Origin: Diphasiastrum complanatum
Taxonomy: Eukaryota > Streptophyta > Lycopodiopsida > Lycopodiales > Lycopodiaceae
Assembly (NCBI GenBank): GCA_029204225.1
Contig: CM055107.1
Coordinates: forward strand, 44,109,408 to 44,173,407
Reading direction: 5' to 3'
DNA: 64,000 nucleotides
Under the pieces are notes generated by a model. It had not been told where the DNA came from and ran no database searches. It saw only the letters and a list, made by a program, of their open reading frames with translations. Numbering within the stretch: the stretch's first letter is position 1; each line of letters starts with the position of its first letter. Positions 45,403 through 56,264 of this stretch are shown piece after piece. Made by a program: the position numbers and the translations under genes.

Positions 45403-45999
45403 GTTGCAATGATTGATCTCTGATCTTTGACCTGTTCCAATGCACTAAGCACTCTCTTGAATCAACAAATGAAACACAAGAAGAAATCACAAAGATTTGG
45501 AACCTAAAACCTTACTTTTTCTCTCTTTTCCTCACTTTTTCCTCAATTTTAGCCACTAGTTTTATGATTTCTTGATCAAACCAAGACCAAACCTCAATAT
45601 ACTTGCTTTTCCCTTACTCCTAAGATTGAAATACACTCTTGAATCATTCAGCAAACTGAAAATCAGAGGGTTACATCAATTTTGAAGTTTTTGACATGAA
45701 GAAGCAAGAAATTGAATCAAAAAACTATATGCTAGAATGGAAAACTAATAGGATCTTGTTGGATCTTGCATCTCCCTCTTTCCAAAACAAATTTTGTCTC
45801 CTTATTCTGATAAGTACAGAGGGAATTCGCCCTACTTCAATTGAAATGCATACAAATGATGTTTTGATCACAAAGATCCAATTTCTACACATAAATCAAC
45901 AAGATTTTTAGCTAGAAACTTGATTGGAATGCTACAAAAGCAAACTCGCCCACAAATCTCTTCTAAATCTGGAAAAACCTGCACATTTGGCCGCCTAAT
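45403..45999 (-). other. E leader
   Basis: Roughly 600 bp of untranslated sequence between PBS and ATG. No coding content. Confidence 0.75.
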
Positions 46000-46011
46000 G
46001 CTCTGATACCA
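46000..46011 (-). promoter_or_regulatory. E primer-binding site
   Basis: TGGTATCAGAGC on the minus strand, abutting the LTR end CACA. It matches the initiator-Met tRNA 3' end. Confidence 0.95.
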
Positions 46012-46664
46012 TGTGAAAAACTCAGATCCAAAAGATGCTAAAGTTTCATAAAGATCTTGGCCATGGAAGTTATGCACATCTAGATTGAAAAAATGATAGA
46101 AATTGTGATGTTAAGCATACTAAACATCAACTAAACATCAAGATCTGATCATAAGCTTCCACAAACAGAAACTTGCTGTCCCTGTCCGTACTTCAGAGCC
46201 TACAACCTGCATTTCACACGTGTGAAGCCATAGCAACAAAGAAATCACAATTCTAGTGGCTAGAATGCAAGATATGAACAAAAAAGTGAGAGAGAAGAAG
46301 ATGGATCTTCAAAGAGCATAACATTCATTCAATAGAATGAAAATGAGATGTGTACATACTCGTGGAGATGGCTATTTATAGCAGCCATAGTGCCTCTTGG
46401 CCACTTGTCTTATGATAGGCTAAAATTGGGGTCCAATAGGATTCACCCATCTACCTAGAAATTTGGTCAAATAGGAATGCACCAAATTATGAGCCAATAG
46501 AAGAGCTCCACACTCGACCTCCTCTAATTAATGTGACCTCAAAAGTAGTGTACACATACTTTGGGCCTCTACATACATGTATGAACCTATCTCTAACTTT
46601 TATTTGGCCATAGGCCTACAAAATCTCAAGTTAGGAAAATACTACTAGTTGACAATTTTTCACA
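46012..46664 (-). repeat. E 5' LTR
   Basis: 653 bp, no difference from 40804-41456 seen on reading. Palindrome CACACGTGTG at 46215-46224. Confidence 0.95.
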
Positions 46665-46669
46665 GATAG
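46665..46669. repeat. E target-site duplication, right
   Basis: GATAG, matching 40799-40803. Confidence 0.95.
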
Positions 46670-47508
46670 CCATTCAAAAAAGCGTTGGAGACATCAAGTT
46701 GATACAATTTCCACTTAAAAAATAAGACAAGAGAGATTATGATTCTTATTGTCACCATCTTTGCTACAGGAGCAAAGGTTTCTTCATAGTCAAGGCCATA
46801 TATTTGTGCAAAGCCTTTAGCACATAATCTTGCCTTGTACTTGTTGATGGATCCATCATGATTGTACTTGATTTTGAACACCCACTTGCATCCAAAAATA
46901 TGCATGTTAGGTGGTGGATCCACTAGCTCCCATGTGTGGTTGGTGATCAAGGCATCATATTCAATCTTCATGGCCTCATACCACTCCTTGGTATTGAGGG
47001 CTTCTTGGACATCTTTGGGCTCCTCATGAGAAACAAAATAAGCATAAGTGGAATCAAGATCCACTTGTTTTCCTTTGTCATCATAAGTGAGCCTCTTAGG
47101 CTCGGATCTCTCCCTCATGGATCTTCTAGGAGTGAAAATCCGAGGACTTTCATCTTCAAATCTCGACCCCTCCATATGTTGACTGTCTTCAATAACAAAA
47201 GGTGATAGATTCTCAGGTTGCTTGATCTCGGCCCCTCCAAGATTGGACTTTTCTTCTTCATGAAAAACTACATCTCTACTTTCAATTACTTTAGAAGTAG
47301 AGAGCATGTAGATTTGATAGGCTTTCTTGTTGGATGAATATCCAACCATTACTCCTTTGCTTGCACAAGGATCATCCGTCTTTCTCGTTTCCAAGGGAAT
47401 ACGAACAAAGCATATGCATCCAAATACTCTAAGGTGATCAACCTTAGATTTCATCAAATAAAGTGCTTCATATGGTGACTTTCCTCCAAGTGCAACTTGA
47501 GGGAGTCA
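46665..47508 (-). pseudogene. A2 integrase tail and RT start (upstream of E)
   Basis: It begins right after the stop at 47506-47508 and reads GKSPYEALYLMKSKVDHLRV, FGCICFVRIPLETRKTDDP, SNKKAYQIYMLSTSKVIESR, a linker (EDESPRIFTPRRSMRERSE), and RT ([65 protein letters not shown]). It then stops at the E insertion. The segment is open for 265 codons; its continuation is at 40803. Confidence 0.85.
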
Positions 47509-48819
47509 ATTGCAAAGATAGTTTGAACAATTGATGGCCTCACCCCAAAAGTCTTTTGGCAAGGATGCCTCAATTCTAATGGTTTTGGCACATTCACACA
47601 AGGTTCTATTCTTTCTTTCAGCCACCCCATTTTGAGATGGTGTATATACACAAGAAAACTCCCTTTTAATGTCTTCAAGCTCACAATAATCATGAAATTT
47701 ATCGGAAGTGTACTCACCACCTTTATCACTTCTAAGAATCTTGATTTTGTATGCAAATTGCTTTTCAACTAGAGCTTTGAACTTTAGGAAATAGTCAAGC
47801 ACCATAGACTTTGAAGCTAGAAGATATAACCAAGTAAATCTTGTGAAATCATCAATGAAAGCTACAAAGCAAGTAGCAGCACCCTTGCTCTTTGAAGATG
47901 AAAAGTGCACATCCGAGTGTATGAGCTCCAATGGATGTCTAGTCTTAATAGATGACTTTGAAAAAAGTTTCTTATGAGACTTAGATATGGCACAAGCCTC
48001 ACATGGCTTGAAATTCTTGGAGATAACATTGGGCAAGCCAATAGCTTTGGCTTTCTTGATCATGGACACCATAGAACTATAGCCAGGATGTCCCAACCTT
48101 CTATGCCATTGTTCCTCCAAAGAAGTATGAGAAGCAAAAGCACCATCACAAGAGTTAGCATACTCTTTGGGATCAAGCTTGTAGATTCCACCATATCTAG
48201 ACCCAAATACAAGGATCTCATCATGCTTCTTGATTGTACATGTATTAACATTGAAACTCACATCTAGTCCACTATCAAACAATTGCCCAGCACTAATAAA
48301 TTTTTTTGTTAACTTAGGAGTAAAAAGTACTTTAGAAAGAGAAAGAACTTTTGATGATGAAAGCTTTAAGGGAATGGTCCCTATGCCTTCAATAGCACAC
48401 TCATGATCATTTGCTGTGTAGATGGACTTCTTGGCTCTTTCATAAGGTGTCATGGATGAAAAAGAATGCTCGGAGCTACACATATGTGAGGAAGCTCCAC
48501 TGTCGATGTACCATGAACCATCCTTCTTGAAAGGTGATGAAAAAAAACTTGAGACCATAAGAGATCCCTCTTCATAACTTGCATGAGCATCTTCCTTCTC
48601 TTCATTGGAAATGTTGGCTTGCTTGAATTGACTCTTCTTCTTGAAGCAATTGGTGGCATAATGTCCCTTCTTGCCACAAAAGAAACACTTGATGTTTTTT
48701 TTCTTCTTCTTGGATGTGAAAGCTTGAGTGGACTCATCCTCTTCTCCTTTCTCCTTGGAAATAAGATTGTTCTTGCTTGTGTGAAATACTCCAAAAATGT
48801 CAAATTGACTCAAACACAA
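47506..48819 (-). pseudogene. A2 zinc knuckle, protease and integrase
   Basis: 437 open codons. The first residues (MCLSQFDIFGVFHTS) come from leader sequence fused to gag after a deletion of about 900 bp, so nearly all of Gag is absent. Then CFFCGKKGHYATNC, protease SWYIDSGASSHM, pre-integrase WHRRLGHPGYSSM and CEACAISKSHK, and integrase HSDVHF, RSDKGGEY and NGVAERKNRTLCE. It ends with NYLCN and TGA, the same place as A1, where family F has an arginine codon. Confidence 0.9.
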
Positions 48820-49227
48820 TCTATTTGTAATTCAAGCAATAAATGACATGTACTCACGATTTGACACAACTCTAGGCGCCCTCCCTACGACTATTCAAAA
48901 CCTTATAACTTTTGAGTGGCTTATCCAACTGTCATGATTCGAATTGCATCAGATTCAACACATTTCCAGTTTTCTAGTGGGCGAAATTGCATGAAATTTA
49001 GATCTAAGGTGAGAGAGAACCACCAAACTGAAAATGGGCTGATTTCACAAGTGCCTGCACCTGAAATTCCATACAGTACCTGATCTGGACAATTCAAAGT
49101 GATTTGAAGCTCTAAATCATCAGAAAATTGCAAACTAGCTAGGAAGTAGAATCTAGACAATTTCTAGCTTGAAATCTGATTAAATTTGCAAACTTTTTGA
49201 TTATATTTGCTTGTAAATCTTAGGTAG
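48820..49227 (-). other. A2 leader, shortened
   Basis: It matches the A1 leader from the PBS inward (for example TGTCATTTATTGCTTGAAT), with an internal loss of about 100 bp and then the fusion to gag near 48780. Confidence 0.65.
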
Positions 49228-49624
49228 GCTCTGATACCATGTTGAATTCACATGTGTGGGATGCCCTACACATGTACTTTTGATCTCCTAAGCCCAATAA
49301 TACCATAAAGATCAAAGTAGCATTGATTGACAATAGGACAGCTGATTATTCAAGATATATTATTGTGCTACAAGCAAGATCTATCAACAAAACATGAAAC
49401 TAAGTACAATAAATGCCTCAACTCGGCTAGAGAGAGAATATGAAAGTACAAACTCGAGTAGAGAGAGAGGGCACAAAGAGCTTAGTCTCCAAATTTGCAT
49501 TATACACAAATTTCATCATTTTCTCAATGAGAGTACATCACATATATATAGATCCATGCACTGTCCTCCTACTTTGAGTTGAATTGGAGTTGTGAATCCA
49601 CCTCTCAAGCTATCTAGACTTATT
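49228..49624 (-). repeat. A2 primer-binding site and 5' LTR remnant
   Basis: PBS TGGTATCAGAGC at 49228-49239 (minus). The LTR runs from 49240 to about 49624 and ends at AATAAGTCTAG, lacking the first ~100 bp, just as in the A1 downstream LTR. Palindrome variant CACATGTGTG at 49249-49258. Confidence 0.8.
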
Positions 49625-50073
49625 CAAGCCAACTCCATTCTCTAAGTAATCCATGATCCTATTTACACAATTATCACTGTTCTTTCATCATTGTTGTCTT
49701 CATTTGTTGGTATCTGTCAAACTGATAATCTCCATTTCACGAAATCCATCTTGAGGAAGGATATATCATAATGTCAATGTACTCTTCTTCTAGTTTTGAA
49801 GATTTAAATGCATGGTGGACAGATAGTGGAGCTAGTTCTTGTATGACTAGTTCAAGGATATCTTTCACTCATCTTGCATCTTATAATGGATCTAGAAAAT
49901 TCATCTCCTTTCCTATTGATGGTAAATGGAAGATAGAAGGAATTGGTAGTGTACCAATTGGTGTTGGATCCACTATGACTCTTGATGATGTACTTTTTGT
50001 GCCTAATCTCACCATGAATCTCATTAGTGCTGGTAAAATGCTTGATGATTGTTCTAAGTTAGTGAGGACTTAG
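49625..50073 (+). pseudogene. Copia J protease fragment
   Basis: Frame MSMYSSSSFEDLNAWWTDSG (49771) with the protease motif WWTDSGASSCM. Then IEGIGSVPIGVG and LDDVLFVPNLTMNLISAGK, typical of copia, ending LVRT at a stop (50071). It is fused at about 50075 to LTR-like sequence. The 150 bases before 49771 (gag-linker-like) are not clearly coding. Confidence 0.75.
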
Positions 50074-50216
50074 TTTTTTGAGTCTGTTGTATGCCATTGT
50101 GCTCTTGCCTTGGATTTTTCTTTGATTATTCTCGGGCAATCACCAAACCTCACAAAGATTCTGTCGGGTGTGTGGTGAAGTTCACACATGCTAAAACCTT
50201 CACATGGTATTAGAGC
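50074..50216 (+). repeat. J LTR end and primer-binding site
   Basis: LTR-like sequence ending AAACCTTCACA at 50204, followed by TGGTATTAGAGC (PBS, 50205-50216). Only the last ~130 bp of the LTR is present after the protease fragment. Confidence 0.65.
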
Positions 50217-50486
50217 TTTGTGCTTTGTAGAGGTGAGGGTGCATACATCAGATCTTAAGTGCTTCTGCTTGCAGGAATTCGGATTTGGGAGAGGGATCCA
50301 AACTCGCTAGCAATCAGACCATCTGTGGACCATAAGTGGATCAAATCAAGCCTGATTTGCTTTAGCTTAGCCCTATACAGACAGAGAGCTCACACGTGTG
50401 ACATCACCCCTCTTTGTTTGAGTGCTACTTCTCAATGGATGGTTCAAATTTCATGTTTTGTTGCTTGTTGGATAGGTATTGAAGAG
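50217..50486 (+). other. J leader, first part
   Basis: Non-coding, contains CACACGTGTG at 50391-50400. It continues at 53884 after element G. Confidence 0.55.
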
Positions 50487-50491
50487 TAGAT
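50487..50491. repeat. G target-site duplication, left
   Basis: TAGAT, matching 53879-53883. Confidence 0.9.
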
Positions 50492-51294
50492 TGTTAAAAT
50501 TGGACAAATCCATATTGATTTCTTGGCTTGCTACAAATGTCGTACCATGCAAGTATGTAGCTCATAGATAGAAAATGCTAAGTTTGGCCTACATAGAACT
50601 CAAGCTACATGGTTATGAATGTCTAGTTTGAAGAATACAACTTGCATATAGTTTGTAGAGATAAAATTGACAAATTCATGCTTGTAGAAACTCATGGAAA
50701 TTCACATGCATTAATTGTAAGTGATCCATAGTGACATGCAAGGCATGCACAAAGTATAATGGACACATGCATGATGATTTGTACTTTGTTAGTTAGAACT
50801 AGTACACTTGTAAAAAGTTGGCAAAATTTCATGCATGGCAAGTGACAAATGTCACATAGACTCTAGATGTCACTTTAGTTGCCATTTTGGAATGGATAGA
50901 TGTGGTTTTACCTCGAGCTACCTCAAACTCCATAAATATGCGTAGCTCTCCTCACAATCAATGATGAAGAACCAAAGTTTTGTAGCTACCTCATGCCATT
51001 TTGGATCTAAACTATTTTGCTTGTTATCGCTCTAGCTTTCTCTCTCTAACTCGTGTTGAAGCTAATGCTAATACACTAAAATCTTGTACTTTTGTTCATT
51101 CTTTGATTCATTTCTATCATAATTTGATGCTTAGCATGCTAGATTGTGGTTAAGCCATTTATTCTAAACTAGATCTTGCTAAACAATCTAGAATCAGGTT
51201 ACTGTGCTAATAACAAAGCTTAATCAATATCAATCATACTTGTGGACATTCCCCACATGTGTGAATTTTGGAAATTTTGTCATGGTATCAGAGC
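50492..51294 (+). repeat. G 5' LTR and primer-binding site
   Basis: LTR 50492-51282, TGTTAAAATTGG to AATTTTGTCA, then PBS TGGTATCAGAGC (51283-51294). CATAAATATG near 50932 is a likely TATA box; the palindrome variant CACATGTGTG (51254) lies downstream. It differs from the 3' LTR at multiple sites, so this is an older insertion than E. Confidence 0.9.
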
Positions 51295-51617
51295 CAAATT
51301 AAGCTTTGCATGCTATCATCTCTGATTGTACAAAAAACTGAGAGCTAAATCAAGCAAAAAAGTAGTTTTGCACTTTTTCTCACCTTTCTTAGAAGTGTAT
51401 GTGGATAAAATCAGATTGGAACTGAATTTTCAACCCTGAAAAGAGGTAGTAAGGAATTATGGAATTTCGCACGTGTGAAAATCAGAGATTTTCAGTCCTT
51501 TTGTTCTCCTTGCTCATAGATCCTCATAGAAATTGAAACCAAATTAATCTGATGTGTCTAGCAAGAGTTATAAGCTCTTAAAGAGGATACGGATAGCTTG
51601 AAGATTATCATGTAGAG
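51295..51617 (+). other. G leader
   Basis: Untranslated leader with a GCACGTGTGAAA variant near 51470. It joins the linker region before RT near 51615. Confidence 0.6.
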
Positions 51618-53023
51618 ATGGGGCCAAGAATTGAGGAGGAGTCACCTCGAATCTTTTCACCAAGGAGATCTCAAAGAGAAAGATCCGAGCCTAGAAGGCT
51701 TACCTATGAAGATAGAGGCAAGCAAGTGGAAATCAACTCCACTAATTATGCCTATTTTATTTCTCATGAGGAGCCAAAGGATGTATATGATGCACTCAAC
51801 TCGAAGGAATGGTACCTTTCCATGAAAGAGGAATATGAAGCTTTGATGGCCAATAAGACATGGGAGCTTGTGAATCTTCCATCCAACAAGCACATCATTG
51901 GTTGCAAGTGGGTTTTTCGAGTCAAGTATAATCAAGATGGCACAATCAACAAGTACAAGGCTATATGGATTGAAGCAAGCTCCAAGGTCATGGTATTCTT
52001 GACTTAACACCTTTCTTGAGTCACTAGGATTTAATCTTAGTAACTATGATCCTTCCTTATATGTCAAGTTTTTTGATAAAGATATTGTCATTCTTCTCAT
52101 TTATGTTGATGATATCATTCTGACAAGAAGTAGTATCAAGTTAGTTGAGGAAACCAAGATTGCACTTGGAAAAGAGTTCAAGATGCAAGATCTTGGAAAA
52201 ATTCACTATATTCTAGGTTTAGAGCTTGACTTTCTTAAAGATAAGGCTTTTGTATGTCAATCCAAGTATGCTCTTTCAATGTTAAAGAAGTTCAATATGT
52301 TGAATTGTAAGAGTATAGAAACACCTATGGAGCAAAATGTAAAGGATTGTAACAAAGGTGATGAAAGATCCTTTGTGGACATCACACTTTTTAGAAGTCT
52401 TATAGGCTCCTTAATTTGGCTCACAATAACTAGACCTGACATAAGCTTTAGTGTTTATAACTTGAGCCAGGTTGTGCAAAATCCTACTATCTATCATTGG
52501 AAAATGGCCAAGAGAGTGCTTAGATATATATCTTCAACTTTTGATTTTGGTTTATTGTATTAAAAGTGAAGATCTTTCTATTATTGGCTATTCTGACTCG
52601 GATTTTGCAAGTGATAGGGCAAATCAAAAGTCTATAGGTGTTTATGTCATATATCTTGGAGGAAACTTGATATATTGGCTTTCCAAAAAACAAGATACTG
52701 TATCACTCTCGTCATGCGAAGCTAAGTACAAGGCACTCACTACAACAACAAAGGAAGTGCTTTGGATCAAGAGGTTACTAGTGGAACTAAAGATAATATT
52801 GGAAGAGAATCTACCTATGATCATGAGTGACAACATTTTAGACCAAGCCCTTGCCAGCAACCCAATATTACATGCAAGGAGCAAGCATATCGTAGTTGCA
52901 CATCACTTTGTGAGAGAGAAGCTCATTGGAGAGAAAATCAATTTGGAGCACATCAACACATCATCTTGCATTGCTGATATGCTCACCAAACCTTTGAGCA
53001 AAAGTTCCTTCATCAAGCATTGA
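51618..53023 (+). pseudogene. G integrase-RT linker, RT and RNase H
   Basis: It starts MGPRIEEESPRIFSPRRSQR and has KEEYEALMANKTWELVNLPS and [21 protein letters not shown] deletion after KYKA removes the middle of RT (through the [18 protein letters not shown] region), and the frame shifts at about 52005. It then reads FNLSNYDPSLYVKFFDKDI, the intact catalytic LLIYVDDIILTRSS, LGKIHYILGLELDFLKDKAF, TRPDISFSVYNLSQVV, and a stop at 52561. RNase H continues: GYSDSDFASDRANQKS, SLSSCEAKYKALTTTTKEV, ARSKHIVVAHHFVREKL, ADMLTKPLSKSSF, ending 53023. Deleted and interrupted, so inactive. Confidence 0.9.
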
Positions 53024-53070
53024 GCCAATCTTGGACTTATACCAAGACATGTTCAAATCAGTATAGATTA

Positions 53071-53084
53071 TTTTTTAGGAGGAG
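53071..53084 (+). promoter_or_regulatory. G polypurine tract
   Basis: TTTTTTAGGAGGAG directly before the 3' LTR start. Confidence 0.85.
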
Positions 53085-53878
53085 TGTTAAAATTGGAAAA
53101 ACAAATCCATATTGATTTCTTGGCTTGCTACAAATGTTGTACCATGCAAGTATGTAGCTCCTAGATGCAAAATGCCAAGTTTGCCCTACATAGAACTCGA
53201 GCTACATGATTATGAATGTCTAGTTTGAAGAATACAACTTGCATATAGTTTGTAGAGATAGAATTGGCAAATTCATGCTTGTAGAACCTCGTGGCAATTC
53301 ACATGCATTAATTGTAAGTGATTCATAGTGACATGCAAGGCATGCAAAAAGTGTAATGGACACATGCATGATGATTTGTACTTTGTTAGTTAGAGCTAGT
53401 ACACTTCTAAAAAGTTGGTAGAATTTTATGCATGGCAAGTGACAAATGTCACATAGACTCTAGATGTCACTTTAGTTGCCATTTTGGAATGGATAGATAT
53501 GGTTCTACCTCGAGCTACCTCAAATTCCATAAATATGTGTAGCTCTCCTCACAATCAATGATGAAGAACCAAAGTTTTGTAGCTACCTCATGCCATTTTG
53601 GATCTAAACTATTTTGTTTGTTATCTCTCTAGCTTTCTCTCTCTAACTCGTGTTGAAGCTAATGCTAATACACTAAAATCTTGTACTTTTGTTCATTCTT
53701 TGATTCATTGCTATCATAATTTGATGCTTACATGCTAGATTGTGGTTAAGCCATTTCTTCTGAACTAGATCTTGCTAAACAATCTAGAATCAGGTTATTG
53801 TGCTAATCACAAAGCTTAATCAAGATCATTCATACTTGTGGACATTCCCCACACGTGTGAATTCTAGAAATTTTGTCA
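53085..53878 (+). repeat. G 3' LTR
   Basis: 794 bp, TGTTAAAATTGGAAAA to AATTTTGTCA. CACACGTGTG at 53850-53859, 20 bp from the end. Confidence 0.9.
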
Positions 53879-53883
53879 TAGAT
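53879..53883. repeat. G target-site duplication, right
   Basis: TAGAT. Confidence 0.9.
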
Positions 53884-54246
53884 TGTGTTGCTCAAGTTTC
53901 TAAATCAATTTGATTTATTTTTAGAAGAGTTTTAGGCAATCAAAGAGACAGGGAGAGTACTCATCTCATGTGATATTGATCTGAAATATTGTTGCTAGAT
54001 TTCAGAGGTTGGATCAACATTATAAGTGTTAGATCCTAGGGTGAGATAGCAAGCAACATATTCAACTCCATCTTTATCATTACTAGAATTTTTCAAAGAG
54101 AACATGTCTTCAATTGGCTCACATTTTTTGGAGCATAGTGAGAGATTCACATCTTCTAATTATACAATGTGGAAGATAAGAATGGAATAATTATTGATTC
54201 TACAAGATGTAATGGACATTTTGAGTGGAGCTGAAGAAGAACCTAC
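53884..54246 (+). pseudogene. J leader and gag start
   Basis: The remainder of the J leader to about 54103, then ATG at 54104: MSSIGSHFLEHSERFTSSNY, TMWKIRME, a stop, LLILQDVMDILSGAEEEP. This matches the amino terminus of copia Gag and is close to A1 (LILQDVMDIVLGIEEE). It is cut after about 47 codons at 54247 by the P LTR. Confidence 0.75.
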
Positions 54247-55060
54247 TGTTGGAAGTATTTCTAGTGAGTGCGGTGGCCAGATCTACTTACCGGTGTAGTA
54301 TAGGGATGTAGAGATTCGTTCACTTTTTAAGTTTCTACAATAAGCTTCAACGGAATATGGACAGGAATGAGAGCACTAAGGCTTACCCAACTAGTGCCCG
54401 AAACGGAAATAAACTAATTAGTAACAACAATAAAAATCCTTGCTAAGGCTTACCCAACTAGCAAGGTGACTAGACTAATCCTAGATTAACACCCGAAGGG
54501 TAGGGTAATAAAATGAGATTGCGGCTAATACTAAACAAATAAGCAATAATGAACATGCCACAATAAAATCGATGAAAAGGAGACAAGAGGAGGCCCGAGC
54601 ACCTTCACTCAAGCTATGCACCTTTCCAAGGGGAACACAAATGAAATAGAATGATAATTCTCCAAATTAGAGAGCAAGATAGCTTAATCTCAAAAGTGTT
54701 ATTTACAATGCAAATACTTCTCCTTTTATGGCAAGGAGGGTCTTCCATAAGTATCTACTAGCTTATGGGACTAATCTGGTCCTAGCCTTTCTAGAACTTC
54801 TAACTTAGGATTTAGAACTTCAATTTTCTTAACTTAGAACAACTTAAGATAAAATATTTTTAATCTTAAGTTTCCTAAGTCTAAGTTCTAAATCTAAGTT
54901 TAAGCTATTTTATTATTATTTAAGCTTCTACTCATGGACTTACAAAACACATGCCATGGCTTGAAGTTTATTGATAGATACTCATACGTGGTCTTAAAAA
55001 ACACATGCCATAGAGTTTGATTATTTTTTTATTTTCTCTGTGTTAGCGCAGTTGCTAACA
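54247..55060 (-). repeat. LTR P, probably Ty3/gypsy
   Basis: 814 bp, TGTTAGCAACTGCGC to TACTTCCAACA on the minus strand, preceded by the purine tract AAGGAGGGGATAA (55061-55073). About 60 bp of upstream internal sequence remains to 55136. The class is inferred from the layout; no coding domain is attached. Confidence 0.55.
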
Positions 55061-55136
55061 TTATCCCCTCCTTATTGGATTGGTGGTCCCACACCAATCG
55101 ACGCATTTTCGTCCTGGATTTTTTGTGCTTCTTGGA

Positions 55137-56019
55137 TGTTGGCTGATTCTGATGAATCCCATGATACTCGGACAGAGCAACTCAAGAGTACCTCTCACCT
55201 TAGACCGAGAAGGTCTCTGAGAAGATGAGACTAATGAAGACTGAGAGCCGAGTATGAGAGCCGAGAAACACTAGCTAGGAAAAACAAGTAAGAACTGTGT
55301 AAGCCTCATGGTGAATCCCGGAAGATGGAATGACCATGTAGGAACTAGTATTTCTAAGCAAATGCAATAAATGCAAGTAGACCCCTCTTAAAGAAAGTAG
55401 AGTGAGCCACCTTTTGATGGTGATCTCTAGTGGAGAGCAATATTCTACTTGTAATTTGTGAAATGTGGAAATTCCACTAGGATGCCACCTAAGGAGCTCT
55501 CTTGCTTATTTAAGAGACTCTCTCTTTGTGAAGAGAAGCTTTTGCATTGTATCTACTCCGTGCTTAATAAGAAGATTTTCCATGAGTTTGATGCTACACT
55601 AAGCTCCTTGATCATGATGATTTTCTTGAGTGATGCCCCTATGATCATGCCCTTCCATTCATATTGTGTGTGGTTGTGGATCTAGAGTGGATTAGTTTTC
55701 TTGCTATCCTAGTTGTGGATTAGCTTTCTTGTTTTCTTGTGGATTAATGTAGAAGCCAGCATTCAAGTAAACTAACTAGGCTAGATCTGTGGTGTGATTC
55801 TTGCATATCTCTGTACAATCCAGTTCTTGATGTTCTTGGAATGTCCAAGAATCAGAAGGCTGGTTGGTTTCTTGATTCTTGGACTTCTAACATGCTGTAG
55901 ATTAGTTTCTTGTTTCTTGTTTTGTCAATTTATGCAAGGTAGCTTAGTGTTAATGCAGTGTAGGCTCTGATTTCAATCCGTTTTATGTGTAGGTAGCTGT
56001 AGAATCTGTAGAACGTTCA
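55137..56019 (+). repeat. K LTR 1
   Basis: 883 bp, TGTTGGCTGATTC to GAACGTTCA. TATTTAAGAGA near 55507 is a likely TATA box. Repeated at 56265-57148 with scattered substitutions; also related to K' (6064-9060). Confidence 0.8.
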
Positions 56020-56264
56020 TTCTGGGAGCTTACCAATTTTGAGAATGTCAACCACCTGTAGCAATAAGACATTCTTATCCAATCGTGGCAATTTGTGAAA
56101 AATAGTTTTTGTGATAAAGACTGGCGACAATAAGCACTTGGTTTTATGTAAGCAAACGAGGATCTACGCTTTTCCAAGTGACGATCGAAGATGCCAATGC
56201 AAACAGAACAACATCGTCCAATATGAGTTGCAGTGGGTCCTGCAAGACATTAGGGGTGTGATAA
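56020..56264 (+). other. K internal core
   Basis: Only 245 bp between the two LTRs. No standard PBS is visible after LTR 1; TTAGGGGTGTGATAA before LTR 2 looks like a polypurine tract. It aligns with 5816-6063. No coding domain recognised; open frames here show no sign of selection. Confidence 0.6.

Larger units (their letters stand above)
40804..46664 (-). mobile_element. Intact autonomous Ty1/copia element E
   Basis: 5861 bp with two 653-bp LTRs that I could not tell apart by reading, a PBS abutting the 5' LTR, a polypurine tract abutting the 3' LTR, a 5-bp target duplication, and one 1316-codon gag-pol frame without interruption. It interrupts the RT gene of A2. Everything an autonomous copia needs is visible, and the matching LTRs imply a recent insertion. 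Nearest relative in the window: D. Confidence 0.95.
50492..53878 (+). mobile_element. Copia element G, non-autonomous
   Basis: 3387 bp with complete LTRs of 791 and 794 bp, PBS, polypurine tract and the TAGAT duplication. Gag, protease and integrase have been lost. The sequence runs from leader to the integrase-RT linker, RT and RNase H. It is of the same family as F. Confidence 0.9.

Noticed and set aside
49771-50073. J protease frame as part of A2
   Set aside because: It is on the opposite strand, differs in sequence from the A2 protease, and A2 already has its own at about 48480.
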